NCBI RefSeq assembly: GCF_022605165.1
Contig: NC_063074.1
Span: forward strand, 1,453,501 to 1,517,500
Source of the DNA: Purpureocillium takamizusanense
Taxonomy: Eukaryota; Ascomycota; Sordariomycetes; Hypocreales; Ophiocordycipitaceae
DNA: 64,000 nucleotides
Direction of reading: 5' to 3'
A program made the position numbers and the translations under genes. Below the pieces are notes generated by a model. The model ran no database searches. It saw only the letters and a list, made by a program, of their open reading frames with translations, and was not told where the DNA came from. This document shows, piece after piece, positions 53,844 through 64,000 of the stretch (within the stretch, counting starts at the first letter, position 1; every line of letters starts with the position of its first letter).

Positions 53844-54678
53844 TGTGGCGGCTGTCTGAGGCGCGCGGCCGTCCCCAGCGACGGGATGTGTTGTCCTGGT
53901 ACGTCCCCTGAGTTATCCTCTTTCCTTTCTGATCCTTTTTTCCCCTTTTTCAGATAAGATATTCTATGCGGTAAGGTGTCATGTTCTTGCTGGCATAGCG
54001 TGGTGTTGAGTAGGTGAGGTTAGGGGTGCTGAAAAACGTCACTCTGGCTGGGCGTCAAGAATCCCCGTTTCTCCAACTTTTCCACCGGAACCCGAAAAAT
54101 TCTATTGGGCGCTGGCGCCACCACACCACTTCTATCGCCTTATTAGTATTGCCACCACCACCAACCCAAGGGTCGTCACGGCAGCTCACAAGCATTTTTT
54201 TACGTGAACGAGTGTCGTCAGTCTCGATATATACAGCGTGATAAACGCACCACGGCCACAGCGCACCCACTCGTGCGTATACAGTAACAGCTGACATCGT
54301 CAAACTCGTTCTATTACCTGCCTGGCTGCTATGTACCTGTTCTGCCTCATTCTATTCGTGAGGGTGGAAAAAAGTAAAAAGCAGTAGAGTACACCTTTCG
54401 CCGTGCTCCAAAAACGCCGACCCATGCCAATGCTAGTCTCACCAACGACTCCAATCTCCATGGGTTATAATTGCAACACTCAAACACGCCAAAACTCGCT
54501 GAAAGAGCACCCTCCCTCATCAGGACAACACCACACCGCGTGATTTCCACGTCGCCTTCGTCGTTCGTAAACTGCTAAATGGTCAACTGCTTCCTCGTCG
54601 CTCCTTAGGGGGAGTAGCACTCGAGGGTGAACAGCAAACTCAGGGGGGTTCGGGACTCGGTCGCAAAACAACAAGCAA
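53844..54678. other. intergenic, MFS transporter 3' end to CNS1 promoter
   Basis: About 835 bp, locally more AT-rich than the genes beside it. It holds the CNS1 promoter on the left and the 3' flank of the MFS gene on the right. Nothing else is recognisable. Confidence 0.5.
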
Positions 54679-56399
54679 TCACTGCTCGTCGTCTGAAACT
54701 TCAGTAGCGAGAACATTCGGTCCTTGCTTAGGCTGTGCAACGGCACCTTCTTCGGTCCTGTCGTTGTTTCGCTCGCGTGGCACAGAGAAGCATTGCACAG
54801 CTCCAACCGCGGCAACGACCACGCTGCCGAACCAGGCTAGTGCAGTGCAATTCATCTTGCTGCCATAGGTGTAGAGATAACCTGCGATCGGTGGCGCGAT
54901 CATGCGGCATGCGGCGCCGGCGCTGGCAGCCAAGCCGTTGACCTTGCCCAGAGCACTGGAAGTCGGGGTTGCCTCCTTGATGAGAATGAGGAGAAGAGGG
55001 TAGAGGGTAATGGAGAGAGTGTTTCGGATGGCAAGGCAAGTATAGATAGCAGGGAAAATGAGGGATTCAGGAACGAGCAGGAGGAAGGGGACAACGGCGT
55101 AGACGATGGGGTGTAGCACCGTGACAATGAGGAAGAGCTTGTACACACCGACCCTCTCCGCGGCGAGCGGGAAGATGACAGCCTGGACGAACAGGGCGAT
55201 GACGCCGTTGACAGCCATGATCATCCCCACGTCGCGCAAAGAGAGCCCCAAACCGCCGGATGACTTGAAAAGAGATGGGATGCGAGCCATGGCGGCTACT
55301 GTCGATGCGCGGTCGTCTTCGAAGAAAATGGGCATGAGATGGTCGTAGGTCATCGAGTGGTACGTAAAGATGGACAGGGCAATGATGAAGCCGACAACAC
55401 GCTTGTTCCAGACGGGTGTGGTGGTAACGCAAAGCTTCTCGATGGGCTCGTCGATACAGTCTTGGCTCGGCCCATTGACGCTTCGCATGGTACCATACGT
55501 CTCCGCGCGCAGATCCACAGCGGGTCGCTTCATGGCATCTGAGGTCTCGATCAGTGGAGTTTCCTCCGAGACATATGTGTCTGCCGGCAGCAGAACCCGG
55601 GGTTGCATGTCAGGATGCGTCTCGTCGAGGAGGAAGAACCCCAAGACGATGCTGATGAGCAGGAGGAGCGCGCAGAGGAGGTTGGGCAAGAGGTAGGGGA
55701 AGCGCTCGAACATGCTGCCTTTGGGGAACGCATCGGGCCACGACTCGTGGGGATCGGCAAAGGTGCCGCCGATGCAGGGGCCGATGATGGTTCCAATGCT
55801 CCACACGAAGGGCATGACGGCAAAGGCTCGGGCTACCATGATCGGTCAGTAAACAAAACACATAAAGTTTGAGGGTCTGGCATAGGAGAGGCAACATACG
55901 TTCGTGCTCAGGCTTGGTCACGAGTTCGCCGACCATTGTCTGGATGACGCCAATGTTGCCGTTGAGGAGACCACCTATGGCTCGTCCGAGCAATGCAATC
56001 CACATGTTGGAGGCGAAGCCTACCATGACCATGCTGAACATGGTACCCACGCATCCTAGCATCAGAACCGGCTTGCGGCCGATGCGATCAGAGAGTCCGC
56101 CCCAGTACATGCCCATGAGGGCCTCGGCGAGGGAAAAGGACGAGATGAGGAGGCCGGCGTAAAAGGATGCATCTTGCTCGCTGCCAATCTTGAACTTCTT
56201 GACCAAAGGCCAGGCATAGGGGAAGATGGAAGTGAGGGCGATGGGCTCGGCAAGACGGACAATGGCTGTAGATGGTGTCAGCGATGAAACATACAGTATA
56301 CGGCACACGGCAAGGGGCGCAGCACATACCCAGCAGGAAGAGCTGAAGAGTTGGAAAGTCATCGGGGTTCCGAAAGCGCGTCTGCTTGGTTAGGGTCAT
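54679..56399 (-). CDS. MFS transporter (YCR023C/ZIFL-like, TetA-type)
   Basis: Twelve-segment membrane transporter of unknown substrate. Exons on the minus strand are 56399-56330, 56265-55900 and 55832-54679; phases agree and give about 529 residues. The start MTLTKQTRFRNPDDFPTLQL leads into LAIVRLAEPIALTSIFPYAW, a family hallmark. The MFS motif A is GGLSDRIGRKPVLML after TM2, and GRAIGGLLNGNIGVIQTMVGE and RAFAVMPFVWSIGTIIGPCI follow in TM4-TM5. A charged central loop of about 85 residues separates the halves. This branch is common in Pezizomycotina and includes uncharacterised yeast YCR023C and plant ZIFL proteins; drug, siderophore or metal export are possible roles. No biosynthetic genes are adjacent. 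Confidence 0.87.
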
Positions 56400-56967
56400 G
56401 GCTTCTCCGCAAGGCGAGGGCTTACGACAGCAAGACACGGCGGGCACGGAGCTGGTGGTGGTGTGGGCGCGCGTGTTTGTGTGCGTATCCTGACGGGCTC
56501 TCGAGCGGCGGTGGCGATGGTGGGTTCGTGTGGGAAGCAGTGGGCACTCTTCTGCCAGCGAGACTACGGTTGGCAGTCTCGAGGCAGGCTTTGCAGTTGA
56601 TTGCGCGACTCCGGAAAGGAGAATATGGCAAAAGGTCGCAAGGCAAAAGAGGCTTTCCTGGAACCGAAGCACGAAAATAAGGAAGTGAGTGGTAGAGGAA
56701 AAAGTCGAGTGAGTCGAGGAGGGCGGAGCGGACGAGAAAGGTGGGAGGAGGGCATTTCAAGGTCGGGCCATCGGGGAGGCGCACAGTACGGAGACAGTGC
56801 AGGATGCGGCGGCGCTTGCGAGTGGGGTGGGGGGACGCAAAGCCTGAACGCATCGATAGAAGCATGCATGCAACACACACAGGTTCAGTGGTTTAGCTTT
56901 TTATGCAGGTGCGAAATTTCTTGGGTGCGGTGAATGCATGGTGGATACACGCGCAGACGCAGACGCT

Positions 56968-57012
56968 GGCGCAGGCGCAGGTGCAGGTGCAGGTGCAGGC
57001 GAAGGCGCAGAG
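56968..57012. repeat. GCAGGY hexanucleotide tract
   Basis: Imperfect tandem GCAGGC/GCAGGT units, preceded by GCAGAC units, in non-coding sequence upstream of the MFS gene. Confidence 0.75.
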
Positions 57013-58400
57013 ATGCAGTTGCAGATGCACGTGGCGGGGCGAATATGTATTTACTTGGTACAATCAATGATGAGCGCGGCAGAGCCTGCTCTCTCCCATG
57101 TCTCACTCTCTTCACACAGCAGCAGCATTGTCTCAGCGCACCCGAGTCCGCATGCGTCATCCCTTGGTTGCACGACGTGCGCCTCCAGCACGTCAATTGC
57201 GCTTGTTGAGCGTCAACATGGACAATGCCGTCCTTGTCTGCGCTAGACAATGAATTGTTTGCTTTCGGGTGTGCTGTTGCTGGCCCTGGAGGCTATCTAC
57301 TGAGTGGGGATGGCAAAGCAAGACGCAAACGCGCACTCGTTGCTCGGTCGGCCTGCAGGCCCCAAGGAGTAGTAGGTGGGCTGTCGGTGTGCCTTGGTCG
57401 GGACGGGAGCTCCGCCAGGTTGATCATCTCGATGTAGAAGATGGTGTTTGGGTTGATGATCCTGCTACGTGGGAGGGACCAGCCCCGGTAAGCCACAAAC
57501 CCCGCCGACAATTTCTCGTGTCTGGTGACATGTGGCGCTGGCGCGGCCTGATAAGGGTGGGCCTGGCACCACGACATGCCACTATGTTGGATAGCTGCAT
57601 AACTCGACCAACCGGGCGGGCGGTGGGGCTGGAGGAGCGTGTTGCAGAACAGGTACGTATCCGTGTGCAGATTGCGGTCGTCGCACGGAACCCCGCCGTC
57701 AAACCACTTGCGCCGACAATCTCGTCCCTCTTGCCTCCCTCCTTCCGTCCTCGCTCGCTCGCTCGCTCGCTGGTCTCGCCACCATCCATCTCAACCTCAC
57801 ATGCGGCCCTGCAAAGACGGCATTGATCATCCTCGGGTGGCGGGTGCGGGAGTAGCTGAGGCGTTCGGCGACAGTCTTCTTGGACGAATGACCAAGTGCG
57901 ACATCCTCTGGCCCCCTCCCACAGACGAGCGATGTCGCCTCGATGTAAGAGAGCCCTCTGTCCGCTATAAGTTTCCCGTGTCGTCTCGACAATTGCAACT
58001 TGCGTTAGGCCTACCAAGAGTCACAACACTGCAATGCTATTGACGGGGGTCGTCCGCCGCGGGACACCCGAGCGCCTTGCAAGACCCTGACGGAGGTGCA
58101 GTCGCAGCCATTACAACGTTGGAGCCTGTGCGTGAGATCTGCTGCTGCAACCCTCTTCTGTCTTTGACGAGGCCCATAACTACATACGTATCCTGTGGCT
58201 ATCAGTCGCCAAAAGTGGCGTCGTGGATGCGTGGGTCATGCGACAGCGAGCGACAAAGGCATTCCACACACCGCAACCCGAGGAACCCCCGCACGACAGG
58301 CCGAAGACAGTACAGTATACACAGCGCCTACTGATTGCAGGCCGTCGTCGAGTCTCCGAGACTGCCTCGATTTGGCTCACATGGACGACACCAGCAGCAG

Positions 58401-58415
58401 CCCCCCCCCCCCCCC
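58401..58415. repeat. poly-C run (15 C)
   Basis: Fifteen consecutive cytosines following CAGCAGCAG in non-coding sequence; likely length-variable. Confidence 0.8.
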
Positions 58416-60019
58416 TCCCTCCACCCTTTCCGCGGCGCACGAGTGCTGCAATGCAAGGCTTCAGACGGTGCCGTCGTGCTCGTGCCTGCAAATGCAACTG
58501 GCATGTCGAGGGCGACCGCGAACGCAACTTACACCAGGCCAATGACGATGCGAGGGCGCCCGACACCCTGTCGCCTCGCCCAGGCACACCCAGCGAGGTG
58601 GCTGCTCGCCTGGCGTCTCGGCCGACGAGGTGGGCCCCATCCATGCAGTGCCCTCCACTTGGTCGCCGCGTGGGCGCGTCCCGTCGACGATGACCCCCCT
58701 CCCTTGTCCGTCTGGCGCAGGCGAGGCGCTGGGAAGGCCCACTTGGCCGACATCGCCATGCATCTACCGAGGAACAGGGCTCAGGGATCGCACTAGCTCC
58801 CGTGGACCATGCCGGGATCACGTCGCACTGGGTGGGGAGCGTGCTGCAACCACACCAGTTCCTCTCTGCTCGAGGGTCCCGAGTCGGATGTCGGAGGAGG
58901 CATTCATTCATCCATGGAGGGAGGGCAGGCATGCTCGGTGTGCCGTGCCAGGCGCGGACCATGACTTGCAGCAGAAGGCAGCGCGCGCGTATGCCCATGG
59001 TGAATCGGGCGCCGCAACCCGCAACCGGCTCTCCTGCCGAACCTGCTAGACAGAATTTCCATCCCTTTTGGGGAGCGCGCTCGTGTGGTGGTGATGGTGG
59101 TGGTGGCCTTGACTGTACTATATGCACGGCGGCCAACAACACAAACGGGAATGTCTTGAAGTGTGATGTCTTTGGGTCAGACGTAACTACAAAGTCACTT
59201 GCTCCGTACAACTATCACTGCTCCGTGCCCAACAGACAGAGCACTGCATACCCCGCCCAGGGCTTGCCGCCTTTTGATGTCGCACGATGCCCGCCAGCGG
59301 CAGAGCGCCGATTCTCGCGACACATCCATCGGTCCTTTTTTTCTTCTTTTTTCTTTGCCGCCCATGACCCCGCGGATGGATGGACTGCAGTCGCGGCGGC
59401 AGACGGCCCCAGACAAGAAGGAGAAAGAAAGAAAAAAAATCGCCCGGCTAGTACGGACTCTGGCCATGTACAGATCACCTCCACCCTTTGATCGTTCGGC
59501 GGCGTGTGATGCGCCAGGCCGCCTCGCCATCTTGCCCCGGATTCTGTCCATCGATATACATACACAAGCCACTCGCTCCATTGCACGCACAGACACAGCA
59601 GCAGCAGTGGTGGCTGTGGTAGCGGGCGCATCTGTTTCAAATCGTCCATGTCCTGCAGTGCCACCTGCGGCGCAGCTCGTGCAACCATCGGGGCCGCGCG
59701 GTGCTGCGCATAGATGCGTGCCGGGGTCCGATGCGTATCGCGACCCGTTCCCGTTCAATCTTTTTGCATCAGGACATCCAGCCTCTTTTCCTTCCCTCCC
59801 CCCCCCCGCCGACGAGGGGCGAACGAGCTTCCGCACCCTGGCTGGGGCAACGTCAGTGGCACATCACATGGATCCCGCATACTCGGTACGTGAACGCCGA
59901 GCAGAAGAACCCAGAAGCAGCGGACTGTCGCCTAGCCGGCCAGGCATCAAGGCCCAGTAGTAGTCACAGCTTAGGAAACGCTAACCCTAGAAACTGTAAC
60001 AAACATGGTTTGCTTTTGT

Positions 60020-60036
60020 AAAAAAAAAAAAAAAAA
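60020..60036. repeat. poly-A run at the edge of an AT-richer island
   Basis: Seventeen consecutive A on the plus strand. Sequence to the right (60040-60300) is AT-richer than most of the window. It could be the tail of an old retroposed insertion, but no target-site duplication or element body is recognisable. Confidence 0.7.
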
Positions 60037-60272
60037 GTATTCGATGTTATGTTGGTAACTTGAGGAGGAGCCCCGAACCAGACAGAGCACGGGCATCTTC
60101 AGCCGGCATTTTCTTCAACAACATGAAACATCCTCAACGCAACCGAGCGTTCTTGCCAAACGATGCTTTGTGAATTAAAAATTAGTTAATATTTTACGGC
60201 ATGCTCGTCTCCAAAACGCCAAGTGTCCATTTCTATCGAACCGGGCAGCGATAAGCCGCCCTCTCGCGAACA

Positions 60273-60278
60273 TATAAA
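60273..60278 (+). promoter_or_regulatory. TATA box of first secreted-protein gene
   Basis: TATAAA in the context CATATAAAAC, 155 bp upstream of the ATG at 60433. The strong TATA element is shared in style with the downstream paralogue. Confidence 0.55.
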
Positions 60279-60432
60279 ACGAGCGGTGCCGACATGCCCG
60301 GCAGCAGGTGTTTGCTAACCCCCGTTGACTCCAGAAGGTGCCGTCGCCATTTTCATTCTGCTGCCGTTACCCTCTCCACTTGCGCCAATCTCGACTTTTG
60401 CACGTCTTGCTTCCAATCTCAATCCTCACAAC

Positions 60433-60996
60433 ATGGTGCCGGCCGCCCTGCTCGCGCTCTTGCTCCTCCCTACCAGCGTATCATGCGGCGGCCTCTCCGT
60501 TATGCCTTATTTCAAAGATGAAAAGACGGCCCAAGAATGGGTCGACGAGCAAAGCATTCGCTCCGGGATACAGGTACCGACCGAAGATCATAACCCTTCT
60601 TCTTGCTTGTCCATTTTTTGTTCATTGGGCAGGTCTAGACGTTGCGGAGCGCCAACTGACAGGTCTAACCATGAAAAACCCATAGTGTAACGCAACGACC
60701 GACGTTTGCTTTTTTTACAGGTACGGGGTCGAGTCGAGGACCAAGTTCCGAAACATGAACCATCCCCATCGTGGCAGGGGCGGCCAAGTTTACCCCTACC
60801 CTATTTTCAAGGCCTACAAGAATAAAGTGGATCGCAGGTGTCAGATTGGCAAGGTAAGCGATACGTCTATATGAAGTCGGCCATCACGCTGTCGCTAATG
60901 TTACATTTTCATTACGGCTCCCAGTGCACGGAGGGGGGCAGCTGCGAGATGCGCAGACGCGGTGCAGGAAATAGGGGCTTTATATTCTGTTGGTAG
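60433..60996 (+). CDS. small cysteine-rich secreted protein, copy A
   Basis: Three exons, 60433-60573, 60686-60853 and 60925-60996, all joined in phase 0, give about 126 residues. The first 18 residues form a clear signal peptide (MVPAALLALLLLPTSVSC). Exon 2 opens with C-x6-C (CNATTDVC) and has a further Cys near its end; exon 3 opens with C-x5-C and ends with a Cys one residue before the stop, so the mature protein has six cysteines outside the signal and should be disulfide-linked. The exon structure and cysteine pattern are repeated in the gene at 61916-62623, which supports this model over the alternative acceptor at 60720. I do not recognise the family. Secreted, small and cysteine-rich fits an effector, antimicrobial or surface protein; none of these is shown. 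Confidence 0.65.
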
Positions 60997-61707
60997 CAAG
61001 AGACGGGATCACAGGGGTTATCAGTTGTCAAACCGATTGTTTTTAGTATCTCAGTGGGATCCCTGACTCGACGAGCTTATGCCCACTTGGCGGCGGCAAA
61101 AGCGAAAAAGAAGGAGGGGGGGGGGAGACCATGCAAGCTACAGAAGGAGTGCGAGGAATTTCAAAGGCTCTTGGAAATAGACGGTTATCGAATTGCCACC
61201 CTCTCCACCCCTATCATGCTGTTAAACTACATAAGCCCTGCTATCCCGCGTGATATGGTGCAATCTGTCTCTATGCTGCTCGCGAGCTTGCCTGGTCTCC
61301 TCGTCCTCCTCGAGGTTTTGCTCAGACGCGGAATGGCTTTGTGATACGAAAAAGGTTATATTCATACTGGCCACCGTGTCGTCTCCCCTGCTTAGTGTAC
61401 TTGAATCGTGATAAAGGACTGTTATAAGCCCGAACTCCAAGTCACTCTATGACAAGACAGAGGCCGCGTCTGAGCGTCTTTTTTCTCCTTCTCTCTTCTC
61501 CCTGATAAGTATCGGACTAGGGCGTGCGTGCGTCTTGTTAGCTAATCACTCATCCATATACATGATCATAGCGCACGATATGACTATAGTTGACTTGGAA
61601 AAGAATATATCGCATAATATATATCAAGTAATGCTGCTCGTTCTGACGCAGATAGCGAGAACGCTCACGGAACTGCTGACGCGTTACCTTCCCTCCGCTC
61701 GCGCATG

Positions 61708-61714
61708 TATAAAA
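61708..61714 (+). promoter_or_regulatory. TATA box of second secreted-protein gene
   Basis: TATAAAA about 200 bp upstream of the ATG at 61916, in the same general position as in copy A. Confidence 0.55.
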
Positions 61715-61821
61715 GGTCGTGATAGAACCTCCCCGGACAGCGTTCCCAAAACCTACAGCGACTTTCTCAAGGCCACTGAGCGGAGCCACCCCCGGAGCCC
61801 TTTGCTTCTGTCATTTCTGTC

Positions 61822-61870
61822 TTTCTTCTTCTTCTTCTTCTGCCCCCCCCCCCCCAACACACACACACAC
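61822..61870. repeat. compound (CTT)n / C13 / (CA)n tract
   Basis: Pyrimidine trinucleotide tract, a run of 13 C and a CA dinucleotide tract in direct succession, ending about 45 bp before the start codon of copy B. Confidence 0.85.
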
Positions 61871-61915
61871 GCCTCGCCCTTCCGATAGCCGCCATCCTTG
61901 ATCCCGCTCAGAAAC

Positions 61916-62623
61916 ATGATGTTGACCCGCGCAATGCTCGGCCTCTTGCTTCTCTCCCGTGGGTTTGCATCCGCCAACCCGGAATGGACGCAATGCGATC
62001 AACTGAGGATCCTTAATCATTTCCCAACGGAACAGAGGATGCATGAGCACTGCGAAAAGGCGAATAGGCGCATAGCGGGAGTGAAGGTACGAACTCGAAA
62101 CTTCAGTCCTATGCTTTACCAAATTGCATTCTATCAGTCTATCTTATCTGTTAGATCTCGGCGCTTTATTTTTTTTTCCTCTTCTTCTTTTTGGTCTTTG
62201 CTCTTTACTGGCATTGATCAACCGGACAAAAGAGAGCCCCCCGCGTTTGACGACAAGACACGTTTGAACTGCTGAAATCTCCTAGTGTAATGTCACGACT
62301 CAGATGTGCGAGCATCGCTACGTGGAGCCCGCAAAAGAATGGTTCAATGAGGCTCCGGCACTGTCCTACGTTGTCCACGAAGTTCTCAGATATGAGCCTT
62401 GCAATCCTAAAAAGTAAGCATCGCTGGCGTCCAAGACCGCCCCGCGCGCCGCCGCTTCTGCACTTTTCACCAGGCGATTGTCACACTCTGCGCGGTGGTC
62501 ATATTACTACACTCACTGACTATAAAACGCCATCACTCTTGTGTTCAATAGTGCACCGCCGACGACGGTCGCTGTTGGGCGTACTACGGGGAGAAGAACT
62601 TCAAACAAATAGACTGCGCATGA
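61916..62623 (+). CDS. small cysteine-rich secreted protein, copy B, frame broken before exon 3
   Basis: Tandem paralogue of the gene at 60433. Exon 1 (61916-62086) encodes a signal peptide of about 20 residues and a short mature segment; exon 2 starts at 62286 with C-x6-C (CNVTTQMC), the same position and phase as copy A, and ends in ...EPCNP before a GTAAGC donor at 62414. Exon 3 starts at 62552 (acceptor AATAG). There the frame that keeps the family pattern (C-x6-C ... C just before the stop at 62621-62623) is phase 0, but the donor leaves two bases over, so normal splicing enters another frame and stops at 62610-62612 without those cysteines. Copy A has one more G at this junction. Either one base was lost here, or the C-terminus differs, or the transcript ends at the in-frame TAA at 62415. 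Function unknown. Confidence 0.55.
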
Positions 62624-63026
62624 TAAGGGAGCAGGGGTTTCATGACGGGATTTGTCTGCGAATGATGCGCCTCTTGTTTTTTCTCCTTCTCCCCCTTCTT
62701 CTCCTTCTTTTTCTTTTGATCAACTCAGCTGCAAGCAATGCCTCATCAATCCCCCTGTGTCTCGTTGCATCGCACGTGTCCTCTGTCATGCCAGCCAGTG
62801 AACCTGAAAGTCACCAAAAATTCTACGCCCATCATCGTCATGCCCTCATGCCAGACGCACTCGCTGCTGCGTGTGTAGCCGAGCATTGCGTTGGGGGAAA
62901 ACGGTGCCCAAGATCTTGACTAAGTCTTGGAGTCTATTGGAGAGCATCTTGCCGTAGAGAAACCCTGGCGCCCTCCCATAAGCATAACCATGGCGAGCCT
63001 GCACTTACAGACATGATCCGACTCGC
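62624..63026. other. intergenic, secreted protein copy B to HIT gene
   Basis: About 400 bp between convergent genes, with a pyrimidine-rich tract at about 62675-62720. No gene supported. Confidence 0.5.
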
Positions 63027-63967
63027 TCACAGCTCGGCGGCCTTGGGGGCCTCTGTCTTGGAAACCCCGCCTCCCCTCTCCTTCTGCCCCTCGTCGTGCA
63101 TCTGCCGCAGCGTCGCCCTGTACCGGTCCGCCTCGTCGTGCATCTGCCGCTCGGTCCGCACGTTGCGCTCCACGTCCTCGATGCGCGGCATCCCCCCGCC
63201 GGGCACCGGCCGCCTGCCCATGACGCCGTCCCACAGCGCGCCGCCCACGTTGCCCTCCTCGCCCGCCATGCGCACGTAGATTTCGTCCATGGCATCGCCC
63301 AGGTCGCCCTTGGCCCGCGGTATGACATGCACGTGCACGTGCGGCACCGTCTGCCCTGCGTCCGGCCCGTCCTGCACCGCCACCGTGAAGCTCCCTCCTA
63401 CTAGCGACGACAACGACGACGACGATGACGACGGGTCCCCGCCTTGGCCGCGGCCCTCCAGGTTCTCGTCGGTTGGGAAATAGTTCTGCGCCAGCACCCG
63501 CTGTATCAGCTGCACCGTGGTGAACAGGTCGGCCGTCTCCGCGGGGGAGAGGTCCGTCAGTCGCCGGTGCGGGGCCAGCGGGCACACGAGCACGTGGCCC
63601 GGCACGATGGGCTTGAGGTTGACGAGCGCAAAGGAGAGGGGCGTGACGCAAAAGACCTGTTGTATGCGGTCAGCCGAGCGGACTCGGACACGTATTTGTG
63701 TGTGCGTGTGTGTGCGCGTGTGCGTGTAGTACTAGGACTTGGGGTTCGACCTCGATCACTCACCTGCTTCGTGACCTCAAAGGGCCCGAACCTAATCTCC
63801 TTGACGTCTGGCACCGAAGACATGGCGATGGCCCGTGTCACAGACGACGAGACAGGTCGGAATGCGGTGAGGACAGTATTGCAGTTGCTTTTGTTCTTTG
63901 TTGGCGACGTCGAAGAGGCAGCTCTGGCGGCCCGTGTGCGTAACAACAACGACCTGGCGGCGAGCAT
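63027..63967 (-). CDS. HNT2: HIT-family dinucleoside polyphosphate hydrolase (Fhit/Hnt2 type)
   Basis: Fhit-type enzymes split Ap3A and similar dinucleotides into AMP plus a nucleotide. Exons on the minus strand are 63967-63764 and 63656-63027, joined in phase 0, for about 277 residues. After IRFGPFEVTKQ the second exon gives VFCVTPLSFALVNLKPIVPG and HVLVCPLAPHRRLTDLSP; the histidine triad HVHVHVIPR (first His at about residue 174) is intact. A Ser-rich loop lies just upstream of the triad, and a charged helix forms the C-terminal part, as usual for fungal Hnt2. Two in-frame starts exist: Met1 opens an Arg/Ala/Ser-rich, acid-free presequence that looks mitochondrial, and Met49 (63823) gives the compact cytosolic/nuclear form. 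Dual targeting by alternative start is possible. Confidence 0.88.
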
Positions 63968-64000
63968 GCTCCGTCCGAGGACGCCCGCGTGCCTGTGGCT

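Larger units (their letters stand above)
56400..60432. other. 4-kb region without a supported gene
   Basis: Holds the MFS promoter on the left and the promoter of the first small secreted protein on the right. Simple repeats include a GCAGGT/GCAGGC hexamer tract at about 56968-57012, (CTCG)n at 57750-57771, a C-run at 58401-58415, GGT/GGA tracts near 59093-59105, and a 17-base A-run at 60020-60036. Frames of up to about 340 codons (58180-59211, minus) are of biased composition, overlap on both strands and carry no domain. From about 60040 the sequence becomes visibly AT-richer. Confidence 0.45.
60997..61915. other. intergenic between the two secreted-protein genes
   Basis: About 920 bp. A 96-codon frame (61054-61344) with a Lys-rich start and hydrophobic end has no recognised domain. 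A TATAAAA element lies at 61708-61714, and a compound repeat (CTT)n-C13-(CA)n occupies 61822-61870 in the leader of copy B. Confidence 0.5.

Noticed and set aside
54679..56399. Part of a secondary-metabolite cluster through the MFS transporter
   Set aside because: No PKS, NRPS, terpene cyclase or tailoring oxidase lies anywhere in the window.
58180..59211. 343-codon minus-strand frame in the 56.4-60.4 kb gap
   Set aside because: Arg/Gly/Ser/Pro-rich with several overlapping plus-strand frames of equal quality; no conserved motif.
60020..60036. Poly-A run as the tail of a LINE or processed retrocopy
   Set aside because: No reverse transcriptase, no intronless gene copy upstream and no target-site duplication visible.
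60574..60720. Alternative intron 1 of secreted copy A ending at the ACAG at 60720
   Set aside because: It would remove the C-x6-C block shared with copy B and give a frame that stops without the conserved cysteines.
61054..61344. 96-codon plus-strand frame between the two secreted-protein genes
   Set aside because: Has a Lys-rich start and a hydrophobic end, but no signal peptide, no family match I can name, and no paralogue in the pair.

Overview
The window is nuclear DNA from a filamentous ascomycete. Protein-coding genes are GC-rich, introns are short (mostly about 50-90 nt) with GTRNGY-like donors and YAG acceptors, and the set of housekeeping proteins (Bms1, Top2, Tap42, Cns1, Yvc1, Gyp5, reticulon, an APSES factor) is typical of Pezizomycotina. 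The style of the proteins suggests a Sordariomycete, possibly Hypocreales; that placement is an inference. I see no rRNA, tRNA, CRISPR array or intact transposon.

Layout. 1-10 kb: the 3' part of an OPT oligopeptide transporter (+), the ribosome-biogenesis GTPase BMS1 (+), a low-complexity-rich SAM methyltransferase (+) and a five-exon reticulon (-). 10-18 kb: a long non-coding stretch, a GYP5-type TBC RabGAP (-) and another non-coding stretch. 18-27 kb: a compact four-gene group made of a lactose-permease-like MFS sugar transporter (-), a GH130 mannoside phosphorylase/hydrolase (+), a Zn2Cys6 regulator (-) and a GH2 intracellular beta-mannosidase (+). Read together these look like a beta-mannoside import and breakdown cluster with its own regulator. 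27-48 kb: a microsatellite-rich gap, the vacuolar TRP channel YVC1 (+), an intronless BTB-domain protein (+), TAP42 (-) and DNA topoisomerase II (-). 48-57 kb: a gap, an APSES/KilA-N transcription factor (+) with two apparent GC-AG introns, the Hsp90 co-chaperone CNS1 (-) and an MFS transporter (-). 57-64 kb: a non-coding stretch, then an AT-richer island with two tandem paralogous small cysteine-rich secreted protein genes (+), the second of which appears frame-shifted at an exon junction, and finally a HIT-family hydrolase (-) with a probable mitochondrial presequence.

The two parts most likely to be new biology are the mannoside cluster (18331-27145) and the pair of unrecognised cysteine-rich secreted proteins (60433-62623). 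Exon boundaries were assigned by hand from splice consensus, reading phase and family conservation; no alignment or gene-prediction program was run.
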